Below, one piece after another: positions 25,936-33,483 of a stretch of 64,000 nt of DNA (position 1 is the first letter of the stretch; the number at the start of each line of letters is the position of its first letter). The DNA is taken from positions 81,308 through 145,307 of the forward strand of contig NZ_NPMN01000009.1 in assembly GCF_002266425.1 (NCBI RefSeq), given 5' to 3'. This DNA is from Tissierella sp. P1. Lineage in GTDB: Bacteria; Bacillota; Clostridia; Tissierellales; Tissierellaceae. The translations under genes were made by a program, and so were the position numbers. Below the pieces are notes generated by a model. It had not been told where the DNA came from. It worked only from the letters and a program-made list of their open reading frames with translations, and did not search any database.

Positions 25936-25992
25936 GTTTGAATTAGGCGGATATCCGCCTAATTTTAGGCATATGCCGCCCAAAATTAGGCA
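25936..25992. promoter_or_regulatory. Operator array upstream of the sigma-54 activator
   Basis: Two 15-bp inverted-repeat sites, GCCTAATTTTAGGCA (25957-25971) and GCCCAAAATTAGGCA (25978-25992), are spaced exactly 21 bp (two helical turns). A TTAGGC half-site lies one further 21-bp step upstream at about 25943. The array also creates the perfect palindrome TTAGGCGGATATCCGCCTAA (25943-25962). A closely similar site lies upstream of kdd at 27545. This suggests the activator binds both its own region and the lysine operon. Confidence 0.75.
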
Positions 25993-26031
25993 GAATATAA
26001 GAGGGGTTCTAAGCTTAAGGAGGATGAAGAT

Positions 26032-27420
26032 ATGAAAGATTTATTCTTTAGAGAAAATGTATTGGAAATTCTAGATTATTTAGAAGAGGGGCTACATATT
26101 ATCGACAAAAATGGAATAATAGTTTATTATAATAAATTTGCTCAAGGCATAGATGGAATAGAAAGAGAGAAGGTTATAGGGAGACATTTACTTGAAGTAT
26201 ATCCATCCCTTACAGAAGAAACCAGTACCCTTCTCACAGTAATTCGTACAGGAGAATCCATGCATAAGAAGGAGCAAACATTTCTTAACTATAAAGGTGA
26301 AAAAATTACAACAATAAATACATCCATACCAATAACATCAAAAGGTAAAATCTTAGGAGCATTAGAAATATCTAAGGATATAACGACAGTACGTCAAATG
26401 TCGGAGAAAATAGTAGACCTTCAAAATAAATTATATAATAATAAAAAAGAAAAGAATACCATAGATAGAGCTAAAGAATCTGCTCAGTTTACCTTATTAG
26501 ATATTGTAGGTGAAAACAAAGAAATGATAAGGTTGAAGTCCCTTGCACTAAAGGCGGCAGAATCAGACGCCTCTGTATTGATATCGGGAGATACTGGAAC
26601 AGGAAAGGAATTATTTGTTCATTCTATTCACAATGCAAGCTCGAGGCGATATAAACCCTTTATCACACAGAATTGTGCAGCACTTCCAGGTAATCTTTTA
26701 GAAGGAATACTTTTTGGTACTATAAAGGGAGGCTTTACTGGAGCGGAAGATAGACCTGGATTGTTTGAATTAGCTCATGGAGGCACATTATTTTTAGATG
26801 AAATTAACTCTATGCCTTTAGAACTTCAATCTAAGCTCCTTAGAGTTTTACAAGATGGTACCATAAGAAGAGTGGGAGCTACAAATACAATTAAAGTTAA
26901 TGTTAGAATAATTGCTGCAACGAATATATCACCAGAAGAAGCAGTGGAGAAAAGACAAATTAGGAGAGATTTGTACTACAGATTAAATGTAGTATCTTTT
27001 GAAATCCCGCCCCTTAAAGATAGAAAGGATGATATACCTGTACTTACAAGTTATTTCATTAATAAATTTAATGAGAAGTTAGGTAAAAAAGTAAAAGGTA
27101 TATCCAAGGGTGTACTAAATATATTCAATAATTATGAGTGGGATGGAAATGTAAGAGAGTTGGAACATTTAATTGAAGGTATAATGAGTATATCTGATGG
27201 AGAAATAATAGATATAGAGGACCTTCCATATAAATTTAGACAGCATAAGAAAAATCATGAACTACACGAATCCTCTCTCTCAGAAATATTAGAAGAAACA
27301 GAAAGAAATTTAATAAAAGAAGCTCTAAAACAAACAGATCATAATATAACTAAAACAGCAGAATTACTAAAAATACCAAGACAAACATTACAGTATAGAT
27401 TGTCAAAGCTAGGGCTTTGA
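26032..27420 (+). CDS. Sigma-54-dependent transcriptional activator, PAS-AAA-Fis (lysine catabolism)
   Basis: A 462-aa bacterial enhancer-binding protein. The N-terminal PAS domain (about 10-120) begins VLEILDYLEEGLHIIDKNG. The AAA+ domain (about 160-390) has Walker A SGDTGTGKE, Walker B TLFLDEI, and the sigma-54 contact loop reading GGFTGA instead of the usual GAFTGA. The C-terminal Fis-type HTH contains NITKTAELLKIPRQTLQYRL. It lies directly upstream of kdd and the sigma-54 promoter, so it is the probable activator of the lysine pathway. The PAS ligand is unknown. ATG 26032 follows AAGGAGG. Confidence 0.93.
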   Translation: MKDLFFRENVLEILDYLEEGLHIIDKNGIIVYYNKFAQGIDGIEREKVIGRHLLEVYPSLTEETSTLLTVIRTGESMHKKEQTFLNYKGEKITTINTSIPITSKGKILGALEISKDITTVRQMSEKIVDLQNKLYNNKKEKNTIDRAKESAQFTLLDIVGENKEMIRLKSLALKAAESDASVLISGDTGTGKELFVHSIHNASSRRYKPFITQNCAALPGNLLEGILFGTIKGGFTGAEDRPGLFELAHGGTLFLDEINSMPLELQSKLLRVLQDGTIRRVGATNTIKVNVRIIAATNISPEEAVEKRQIRRDLYYRLNVVSFEIPPLKDRKDDIPVLTSYFINKFNEKLGKKVKGISKGVLNIFNNYEWDGNVRELEHLIEGIMSISDGEIIDIEDLPYKFRQHKKNHELHESSLSEILEETERNLIKEALKQTDHNITKTAELLKIPRQTLQYRLSKLGL

Positions 27421-27423
27421 TTT

Positions 27424-27539
27424 AATGCACAATTCGCAATGCACAATTCACAGTTGTTAGGGTCTAGCTTTTAAGTCTTTTTTGCGACCTTCGGTCGCTT
27501 CCTTAATTGTGAACTGTGAACTGTGAATTGTGCATTGTC
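27424..27539. repeat. Heptamer-arm palindromic repeat, R1 copy 5
   Basis: The left arm has AATGCAC/AATTCGC/AATTCAC units. The core has GGGTCTAGCTTTTAAGTC with a T-run and GCGACCttcGGTCGC. The right arm has GTGAACT (twice), GTGAATT and GTGCATT. It is the cleanest copy after copy 1 and in the same orientation. It lies between the activator gene and the kdd control region. Confidence 0.88.
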
Positions 27540-27544
27540 ATACT

Positions 27545-27559
27545 GCCCAATATTCGGCA
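27545..27559. promoter_or_regulatory. Putative activator-binding site (UAS) of the lysine operon
   Basis: GCCCAATATTCGGCA matches 13 of 15 bases of the site at 25978-25992 and lies about 160 bp upstream of the sigma-54 promoter, a usual distance for enhancer sites. Confidence 0.65.
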
Positions 27560-27665
27560 CAAATTCTATTGTTAAAATCATTAAAAACCTATTTTTTCAA
27601 CTCTAAATTTTTATTTCCAAAGAAAAAAATCCCCAAAACAGCTAAAACATCGTGATATAATTAAC

Positions 27666-27696
27666 AAATGTCGTTTTATGATTTAAAATGACATTT
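27666..27696. promoter_or_regulatory. 31-bp inverted repeat next to the sigma-54 promoter
   Basis: AAATGTC at the left end and GACATTT at the right end, with TTTTA/AAAA inner matches. It ends 10 bp before the -24 element. It could bind a second regulator or help DNA bending. No protein can be named. Confidence 0.55.
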
Positions 27697-27705
27697 GATT
27701 TGGCA

Positions 27706-27722
27706 TTGGCATAGATATTGCA
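27706..27722 (+). promoter_or_regulatory. Sigma-54 (-24/-12) promoter of kdd
   Basis: TTGGCAT-N5-TTGCA, with GG at 27708-27709 and GC at 27720-27721, exactly 10 bases between. This fits the -24/-12 consensus. The kdd start is about 54 bases downstream. Confidence 0.85.
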
Positions 27723-27775
27723 TTATATTAATTAGTGAATAAATTTAATTTAAAATACTGGGGAGGAATGCAATT

Positions 27776-28813
27776 ATGAAAAAAGGATGTCCATACGGTA
27801 CTCATAGGGTTATTGAACCAAAGGGAGTTTTACCACAACCAGCACTTAAAATTGACAATGATATGGAAATTTATGACAACGAAATACTTATAGACGTTCA
27901 AACATTGAATGTAGACTCAGCAAGCTTTACGCAAATTAAAGAGCAGGCTAAGGGCGACATAGAAGAAATTAAAAAGATAATGAAAGGTATCGTAGCAGAA
28001 AGAGGTAAGCACCAAAATCCAGTTACAGGTTCAGGTGGAATGCTAATTGGTACAATAGAAAAAATTGGACCGGCATTAGAAGGTAAAACTGATCTTAAAG
28101 TTGGAGACAAAATAGCTACATTAGTATCTTTATCTTTAACACCATTACGTATAGATGAATTCAAAGAAATAAGACCAGATGTAGATCAAGTAGATATAGT
28201 AGGTAAGGCAATATTATTTGAATCAGGAATATATGCAGTAATTCCATCAGATATGCCTGAAAACCTAGCATTATCAGTACTAGACGTAGCAGGGGCACCA
28301 GCTCAAACAGCAAAATTAGTTAAACCTGGAGATACAGTAGTAGTTATAGGTGGAACAGGTAAATCAGGTATGCTTTGTCTATATGAAGCAAAGAAAAGAG
28401 CAGGAGTTACAGGTAAGGTTATCTGTATAGGTTCAAGAGATACTACTCTACAAAGATGTAAAGATGCTAATTTAGCAGATGTATATATCAAAGCAAATGC
28501 AACAGATGCAGTAGAAATCCTTGAAAAGGTTAAGGAAGCTACAAATGGAGAAATGGCTGATATCGTAATCAATACAGTAAATATCCCAAATACAGAAATG
28601 TCATCTATTTTAATCTGTAAAGACAGAGGAATAGTATACTTCTTCAGTATGGCTACAAGCTTTACAAAAGCAGCATTAGGAGCAGAAGGAGTAGGTAAAG
28701 ACGTAACTATGATAGTAGGAAACGGATACACTAAAGACCACGCAGCAATATCACTAGAATTAATGAGAGAATCAGAATCCTTAAGAAAGATATTTACAGA
28801 GCTATACGCTTAG
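27776..28813 (+). CDS. kdd: L-erythro-3,5-diaminohexanoate dehydrogenase
   Basis: A 345-aa NAD(P)-dependent oxidoreductase that deaminates 3,5-diaminohexanoate to 3-keto-5-aminohexanoate in anaerobic lysine fermentation. The N-terminus (KKGCPYGTHRVIEPKGVLPQPA) is typical. A Rossmann segment VVVIGGTGKSGMLCLYEAKKR (about 185-205) follows the alcohol-dehydrogenase-like N-terminal domain. Identity is supported by the downstream kamA-B-C-D-E. The sigma-54 promoter and activator upstream suggest substrate-controlled expression. Pathway genes kce and kal are not in the window. Confidence 0.94.
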   Translation: MKKGCPYGTHRVIEPKGVLPQPALKIDNDMEIYDNEILIDVQTLNVDSASFTQIKEQAKGDIEEIKKIMKGIVAERGKHQNPVTGSGGMLIGTIEKIGPALEGKTDLKVGDKIATLVSLSLTPLRIDEFKEIRPDVDQVDIVGKAILFESGIYAVIPSDMPENLALSVLDVAGAPAQTAKLVKPGDTVVVIGGTGKSGMLCLYEAKKRAGVTGKVICIGSRDTTLQRCKDANLADVYIKANATDAVEILEKVKEATNGEMADIVINTVNIPNTEMSSILICKDRGIVYFFSMATSFTKAALGAEGVGKDVTMIVGNGYTKDHAAISLELMRESESLRKIFTELYA

Positions 28814-28901
28814 TCAATTCACAATTATTTGGGCAGATTTTTCGGGTCTAATTCCAATTCTCTGCCTTCTCAATTATACATTGTCTAAGTTGCGCATTGA
28901 A
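28814..28901. repeat. Degenerate R1-type repeat between kdd and kamA
   Basis: CAATTCACAATT at the left, GGGTCTAATT in the core and TTGCGCATTGAAT at the right keep the family layout, but the arms are eroded and the GCGACC hairpin is missing. Confidence 0.5.
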
Positions 28902-28974
28902 TAAAATTGCAGGCTTCATGACGGACCTTTGAGTATGAATTAGTTAGTATTAACCTAATAAAGGAGGAGAAGTA

Positions 28975-30225
28975 ATGCGTCATTATAGTGAAATTGAGCT
29001 TTGGAAAAATGTTACTGAAGAAGAATGGAATGACTGGAAATGGCAAGTTAGAAATAGAGTAACCGATGTAACTACACTAAGACAAATAATAAACTTAACA
29101 GAGGAAGAAGAAAAGAACATCGGTAAGGTAATGGAGAAATTTAGAGTAGGTATTACACCATATTATGCATCTCTAATGGATCCAGATGATCCGCATTGTC
29201 CAGTTAGAATGCAAGCAGTACCTACATTAATGGAAACTCATATTAGCTCATCTGACCTTGAAGATCCATTAGATGAAGATGAAGATTCACCCGTACCAGG
29301 ATTAACCCATAGATATCCTGATAGAGTATTATTCCTAATTACAGACCAATGTTCTATGTACTGTAGACACTGTACTAGAAGAAGATTTGCAGGACAAAAT
29401 GATATGGGAGTGCCTAGAGACAGAATAGATGCATGTATAGAGTACATTAGAAATACTCCACAAGTAAGAGATGTATTACTTTCAGGTGGAGATGCTCTAC
29501 TAGTAGGAGATGATGTGTTAGAATATATCATCAAAAAACTAAGAGAAATTCCACATGTAGAAATAGTTAGAATCGGAAGTCGTACACCAGTAGTATTGCC
29601 ACAAAGAATTACAGATGATTTAGTTAACATGCTAAAGAAATATCATCCAATTTGGTTAAATACTCACTTTAACCATCCAAAGGAAATCACTGCTGAATCA
29701 AAGACAGCCTGTGAAAAATTAGCAAATGCTGGTATTCCACTTGGTAATCAATCAGTATTGCTTAGAGGAATTAATGATTGTCCACATATAATGAAAGACT
29801 TAGTACATGGATTAGTTAAGATGAGAGTAAGACCTTACTATATCTATCAATGTGACCTTTCTATGGGAATTGAACATTTTAGAACAAAAGTATCAAAAGG
29901 TATAGAAATAATAGAAGCATTAAGAGGACATACATCAGGATATGCAGTGCCAACATTTGTAGTTGATGCTCCTGGCGGAGGAGGAAAAACCCCAGTAATG
30001 CCTCAATATGTAATATCACAATCACCAACTAAGGTAGTATTAAGAAACTACGAAGGTATAATCACAACATATACAGAACCACAAATGATAGAAGAGCCAT
30101 GTAATTGTCCTGTATGTAAAGGTGAAAGAGAAGGCAGAATCACAGGAGTTGCAGAACTACTTCAAGGACCAGAGGTAAAAGCTCTAGAACCAAGCTATCT
30201 AGAAAGAAGACATAGAAAAGACTAA
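28975..30225 (+). CDS. kamA: L-lysine 2,3-aminomutase
   Basis: A 416-aa radical-SAM, PLP-dependent enzyme converting L-lysine to L-beta-lysine, the first step of the pathway. The radical-SAM cluster motif is C126-x3-C130-x2-C133 (CSMYCRHC). The PLP-binding Lys lies in the conserved [11 protein letters not shown] segment near 340. A C-terminal CNCPVC zinc-type motif near 380 is as in the clostridial enzyme. Length and domain order match C. subterminale KamA. ATG 28975 follows AAAGGAGGAG. Confidence 0.98.
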   Translation: MRHYSEIELWKNVTEEEWNDWKWQVRNRVTDVTTLRQIINLTEEEEKNIGKVMEKFRVGITPYYASLMDPDDPHCPVRMQAVPTLMETHISSSDLEDPLDEDEDSPVPGLTHRYPDRVLFLITDQCSMYCRHCTRRRFAGQNDMGVPRDRIDACIEYIRNTPQVRDVLLSGGDALLVGDDVLEYIIKKLREIPHVEIVRIGSRTPVVLPQRITDDLVNMLKKYHPIWLNTHFNHPKEITAESKTACEKLANAGIPLGNQSVLLRGINDCPHIMKDLVHGLVKMRVRPYYIYQCDLSMGIEHFRTKVSKGIEIIEALRGHTSGYAVPTFVVDAPGGGGKTPVMPQYVISQSPTKVVLRNYEGIITTYTEPQMIEEPCNCPVCKGEREGRITGVAELLQGPEVKALEPSYLERRHRKD

Positions 30226-30228
30226 TTC

Positions 30229-30362
30229 ACAATGCATAGCTTAAATAAATTTACAATTCACAATGCACAATTCACAGCTAGTGAAGCGATCAAAGGTCGC
30301 AAAAAAAGACTCCATAACCAGATCCTAATAATTGTGAAATGTGAACCGTGAATTGTGAATTG
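30229..30362. repeat. Heptamer-arm palindromic repeat, R1 copy 6 (core inverted)
   Basis: AATTCAC/AATGCAC units on the left and GTGAAAT, GTGAACC, GTGAATT and GTGAATT units on the right. The core on the minus strand reads GGTTATGGAGTCTTTTTTT followed by GCGACC...GATCGC. It is inserted between kamA and kamB, where fermentation operons are otherwise compact. Confidence 0.85.
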
Positions 30363-30384
30363 AAAAAAACTGGGGGTTTTTATC

Positions 30385-31413
30385 ATGCTAGAACTAATAA
30401 ATGGTAAGTACAAAACAATATCTATAGTAGGAATGTCTAAAAATAGTGGAAAGACTGTAGCATTAAACCATTTAATAGGGGAAGCTATTGACGAGGGGCT
30501 TTCTATTGGTATTACATCCATAGGTCGTGATGGAGAATCTCTAGATATAGTAACAGAAACAGAGAAGCCGCGTATCTTTGTAGAAGAAGGCACTCTTATA
30601 GCTACAGCTACAGGAATGCTAGATCTAGGAGATGCTAACATAGAGATTATAAGTGTGACAGAATATAGAACACCTTTAGGTGAAATAATAATAGGCAGAG
30701 TAAGGGATGGGGGCTATGTTCAAATAGCAGGCCCCCAGCGCCTTTCTGAAATAAAAGCAGTCTCTGATATTATGTTAAATCTTGGTGCCAAATTTGTCAT
30801 CATAGATGGAGCCCTTGACAGGCTATCCCAAGCAGCTCCAGCTATATCAGAGGCTACTATTTTATCTACAGGAGCTGTATTATCTAGAGATGTAAATAAA
30901 GTAATAGAAGAAACAATTCATGTGGTGAATACATTAGGACTTCCAGCTATTGAAGATCATGATGTAAGGGAAATCACTAGAAATATTATAAATGAAAATC
31001 AAATAGCAGTAATAAATGAAAATAATCAAGTAGATATCATCCCATTAAAAACAGCATTAAATGGAGGCGCAATAATAGGAGATCACCTAAGAGACGATTC
31101 AAAATACTTAGTAATTCCAGGTTCTTTGGTGAAAAATACTCTAGAGGATTTAACTAGATCAACAAGAAGATATAAAAATATAGAGATAGTAATTACGGAC
31201 GGTACAAAAATATTTATAAATCCTAAGGATTGGCTGAAATTTATGAGGCAAGGTGTTAAGGTCAAAGTTCTGGATAAAATAAATTTAGTAGGAATAACGG
31301 TAAATCCGTATGCACCCCAAGGATATTACTTTGAACCGGCAGAATTCTTATTTAAAATGCAATCCTATATAAAGAATATTCCAGTAATGGATTTGATATT
31401 AGGTGGTGAATAG
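30385..31413 (+). CDS. kamB: KamB, P-loop protein of the lysine aminomutase operon
   Basis: A 342-aa protein with an N-terminal P-loop GMSKNSGKT (residues about 16-24) and a fold resembling SIMIBI-type NTPases (FVIIDGALDRLSQAAPAIS after the mid-region). Its biochemical role is not established. It is conserved between kamA and kamC in lysine-fermenting bacteria and is named by position. With the MutS-like KamC it may form an ATP-dependent chaperone or reactivase for the B12-dependent aminomutase, which is inference. It ends one base before kamC begins, so they are coupled. Confidence 0.8.
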   Translation: MLELINGKYKTISIVGMSKNSGKTVALNHLIGEAIDEGLSIGITSIGRDGESLDIVTETEKPRIFVEEGTLIATATGMLDLGDANIEIISVTEYRTPLGEIIIGRVRDGGYVQIAGPQRLSEIKAVSDIMLNLGAKFVIIDGALDRLSQAAPAISEATILSTGAVLSRDVNKVIEETIHVVNTLGLPAIEDHDVREITRNIINENQIAVINENNQVDIIPLKTALNGGAIIGDHLRDDSKYLVIPGSLVKNTLEDLTRSTRRYKNIEIVITDGTKIFINPKDWLKFMRQGVKVKVLDKINLVGITVNPYAPQGYYFEPAEFLFKMQSYIKNIPVMDLILGGE

Positions 31414-31414
31414 A

Positions 31415-33035
31415 ATGATATTTATGGATGAAGTGACTCAAGAATCCTTAGATTTTCAATATATATTAAATAAGATATCCACTCTTACACCCTATGGATG
31501 ATGTATAAAGGAAGGCTTAAAGCATTTGAATTAGGTAGAGAAAGAGAACTAATGGAGGAACTAGATAAGATAGAAGCTTATTTGCCATCAGTTTACAATA
31601 AAGAGATAAGAAGGGAGTTTAACAATATCTTTGCTCATATAAAGGATTTAAGAACCTCGACTAGACGGGCTATGGAGGGATTTATCCTCACAGAAGTAGA
31701 GTTATTTGAGATAAAAAACTTTCTTTTTTTAATTAGAGACCTAAGTGAATTAATAAAGAAAAATAATATACCAATCTTTGATGATACAGAAATTAAACCA
31801 ATAGAATCCTTAGAAAAGCTTTTAGATCCTGAAAACACAGGAATATCAACATTTTATATATATGATACCTACTCTGATGAGTTGAAACAAATTAGAGAAA
31901 AGAAGCGTGAAGCAGATAAAGAAATAAAATTAAAGAAAAAAGAACTTAAGGATACAATAAAGGAAAAGTTAAATCTAGATCTGAGACCTGATTCATCTGT
32001 AGTCATATCCAAGGATAAGAAGGAACTAATAGAAAAAATCCAAAACTACTCTCATCTTACCTATGTTTCAGAAACCTATATGAATATAAAGTTTACTATA
32101 AAGCCAACGGAAAAAATGAATCAATTAGAACGAGAAGTTCTTATTTTAAAGGACAAAGAAGAAAGAGAAGAGCTGAGAATAAGAGAAAATCTTTCTAAGG
32201 AAATTGGTAAGAGGAGAAGAGAAATATTTAGAAATATGGCAAGTATAGGTAAGCTAGATTTAATCCTTGGTAAAGCAAAATATGCCCTAGATATAAATGG
32301 AGTAAAACCAGATATAGTAGAAGAACATGAAATAGAAATCATCGATGGAATTCATCCAAAGGTGGCTGATTTTCTGAAAGAAAAAGAATTAAGCTTTACT
32401 CCCGTATCCATATTTTTAAAAGAAGGGGTAGCTTGCATTACAGGAGCCAATATGGGAGGTAAAACAATTAGTCTAAAGTTAGTGGGACTATTGTCAGTCA
32501 TGGCACAATATGGATTATTTGTACCAGCCAAAAGAATGAAATTAGGTTTAAATCAATTTATAAAATCTTCCATTGGAGATATGCAATCCACGGACTCAGG
32601 ACTATCTACATTTGGCGGAGAAATTAAAATAGTTGGAGAAGCCATATCTAAATCGAATGAAAAGGGCTAATTCTCATAGATGAATTAGCAAGGGGTACTA
32701 ACCCAGAGGAAGGTTATGCTATATCCAAAGCAATAGTTGACTATCTAAAGGACAAAAATTCCATAACACTATTAACTACACATTATGATAATGTAGCAAA
32801 TCTAGACAATGTAGTTCACCTACAAGTAGTAGGACTATCTCAAATAAATATATTTGATTTGGCAAAAGAGATGGATTCCCATGAGAAAATGGAGATAATT
32901 AACAAATACATGGACTACAGCCTGAGAGTAGTAGAAAAAGACACTGCAGTTCCTAAGGATGCATTAAATATAGCTAGAATAATGGGATTGGATGAAGAAA
33001 TACTTAAGCTGGCGGAAAAATACTTAGACAATTAA
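31415..33035 (+). pseudogene. kamC: KamC, MutS-like ATPase, broken by two one-base frameshifts
   Basis: Three reading segments together give a MutS-family ATPase of about 540 aa. Segment 1 (31415-31498) begins MIFMDEVTQESLDFQYILNK and ends TPYG before an in-frame UGA. Segment 2 (from 31498) holds the connector and coiled coil and Walker A GANMGGKTISLK. Segment 3 (from about 32668) starts LILIDELARGTNP (Walker B) and ends at 33035. Each junction needs a -1 shift, and the total length (1621) equals a multiple of three minus two, fitting two single-base losses. The second junction lies on A-AAG-GGC, a slippery heptamer. Sequencing error, true decay or programmed shifting are all possible. Confidence 0.85.
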
Positions 33036-33460
33036 CAAAGAACGATTAACAAAGAACAATTAAAAGAGGTGATGTAGTGAATAATAATCTGATTGAAGAT
33101 AAAACATTTAAATTTGCAATTGATACGATAAATATATATAAATATTTATCAGGCAAGAATGAATTTATAATGTCTAAACAAATATTAAGGTCTGGAACTA
33201 GTATAGGAGCAAATGTAAAAGAAGGAATTAAAGGACAAAGTAAAAGAGATTTTTTATCTAAAATGTATATTTCCCTAAAAGAGGCTAATGAGACTGAATA
33301 TTGGATTCAATTATTAATTGCTACAGGTTATCTAGATAAATTAAAGCATGATCAATATTTATTAGATTGCCAAGAAATCTGTAGAATATTACACTCTATT
33401 GTTAAAACAACAAAAGAAAATCTTTTGAATTGTTAATTGTTATCTGTTAATTGTTAATTG
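33029..33460. mobile_element. Putative S23-bearing element: heptamer arms around a four-helix-bundle gene
   Basis: The left arm (33029-33062) has AATTAAC/AAAGAAC units and the right arm (33427-33460) has GTTAATT/GTTATCT/GTTAATT units, its inverted counterpart. The 120-codon gene fills the interior. The kamC stop codon is in the left arm and the S23 stop codon in the right arm. It separates kamC from kamD, which are normally adjacent. No transposase is present, so mobility is inferred from layout. Confidence 0.6.
33077..33436 (+). CDS. Four-helix-bundle protein (S23 / rRNA-intervening-sequence protein family)
   Basis: A 119-aa protein of the four-helix-bundle family first found in 23S rRNA intervening sequences. 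Diagnostic patterns are FAIDTINIYKYL, SKQILRSGTSIGANVKEGIKGQSKRDF, the KMYISLKEANETEYWIQLLIATGYL segment and a last helix ILHSIVKTTKEN. The fold forms pentamers in known structures and is basic-faced, so nucleic-acid binding is suspected; the function is unsettled. GTG 33077 follows AGAGGTG. A second copy of the family is at 59021, also between heptamer arms. Confidence 0.93.
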   Translation: MNNNLIEDKTFKFAIDTINIYKYLSGKNEFIMSKQILRSGTSIGANVKEGIKGQSKRDFLSKMYISLKEANETEYWIQLLIATGYLDKLKHDQYLLDCQEICRILHSIVKTTKENLLNC

Positions 33461-33483
33461 AAATGACAAAGGAGTGATAAAAT

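Noticed and set aside
31499..31501. In-frame TGA in kamC as a second selenocysteine codon
   Set aside because: The family-like sequence continues in the -1 frame, not through the TGA frame, so a frameshift fits and Sec does not.
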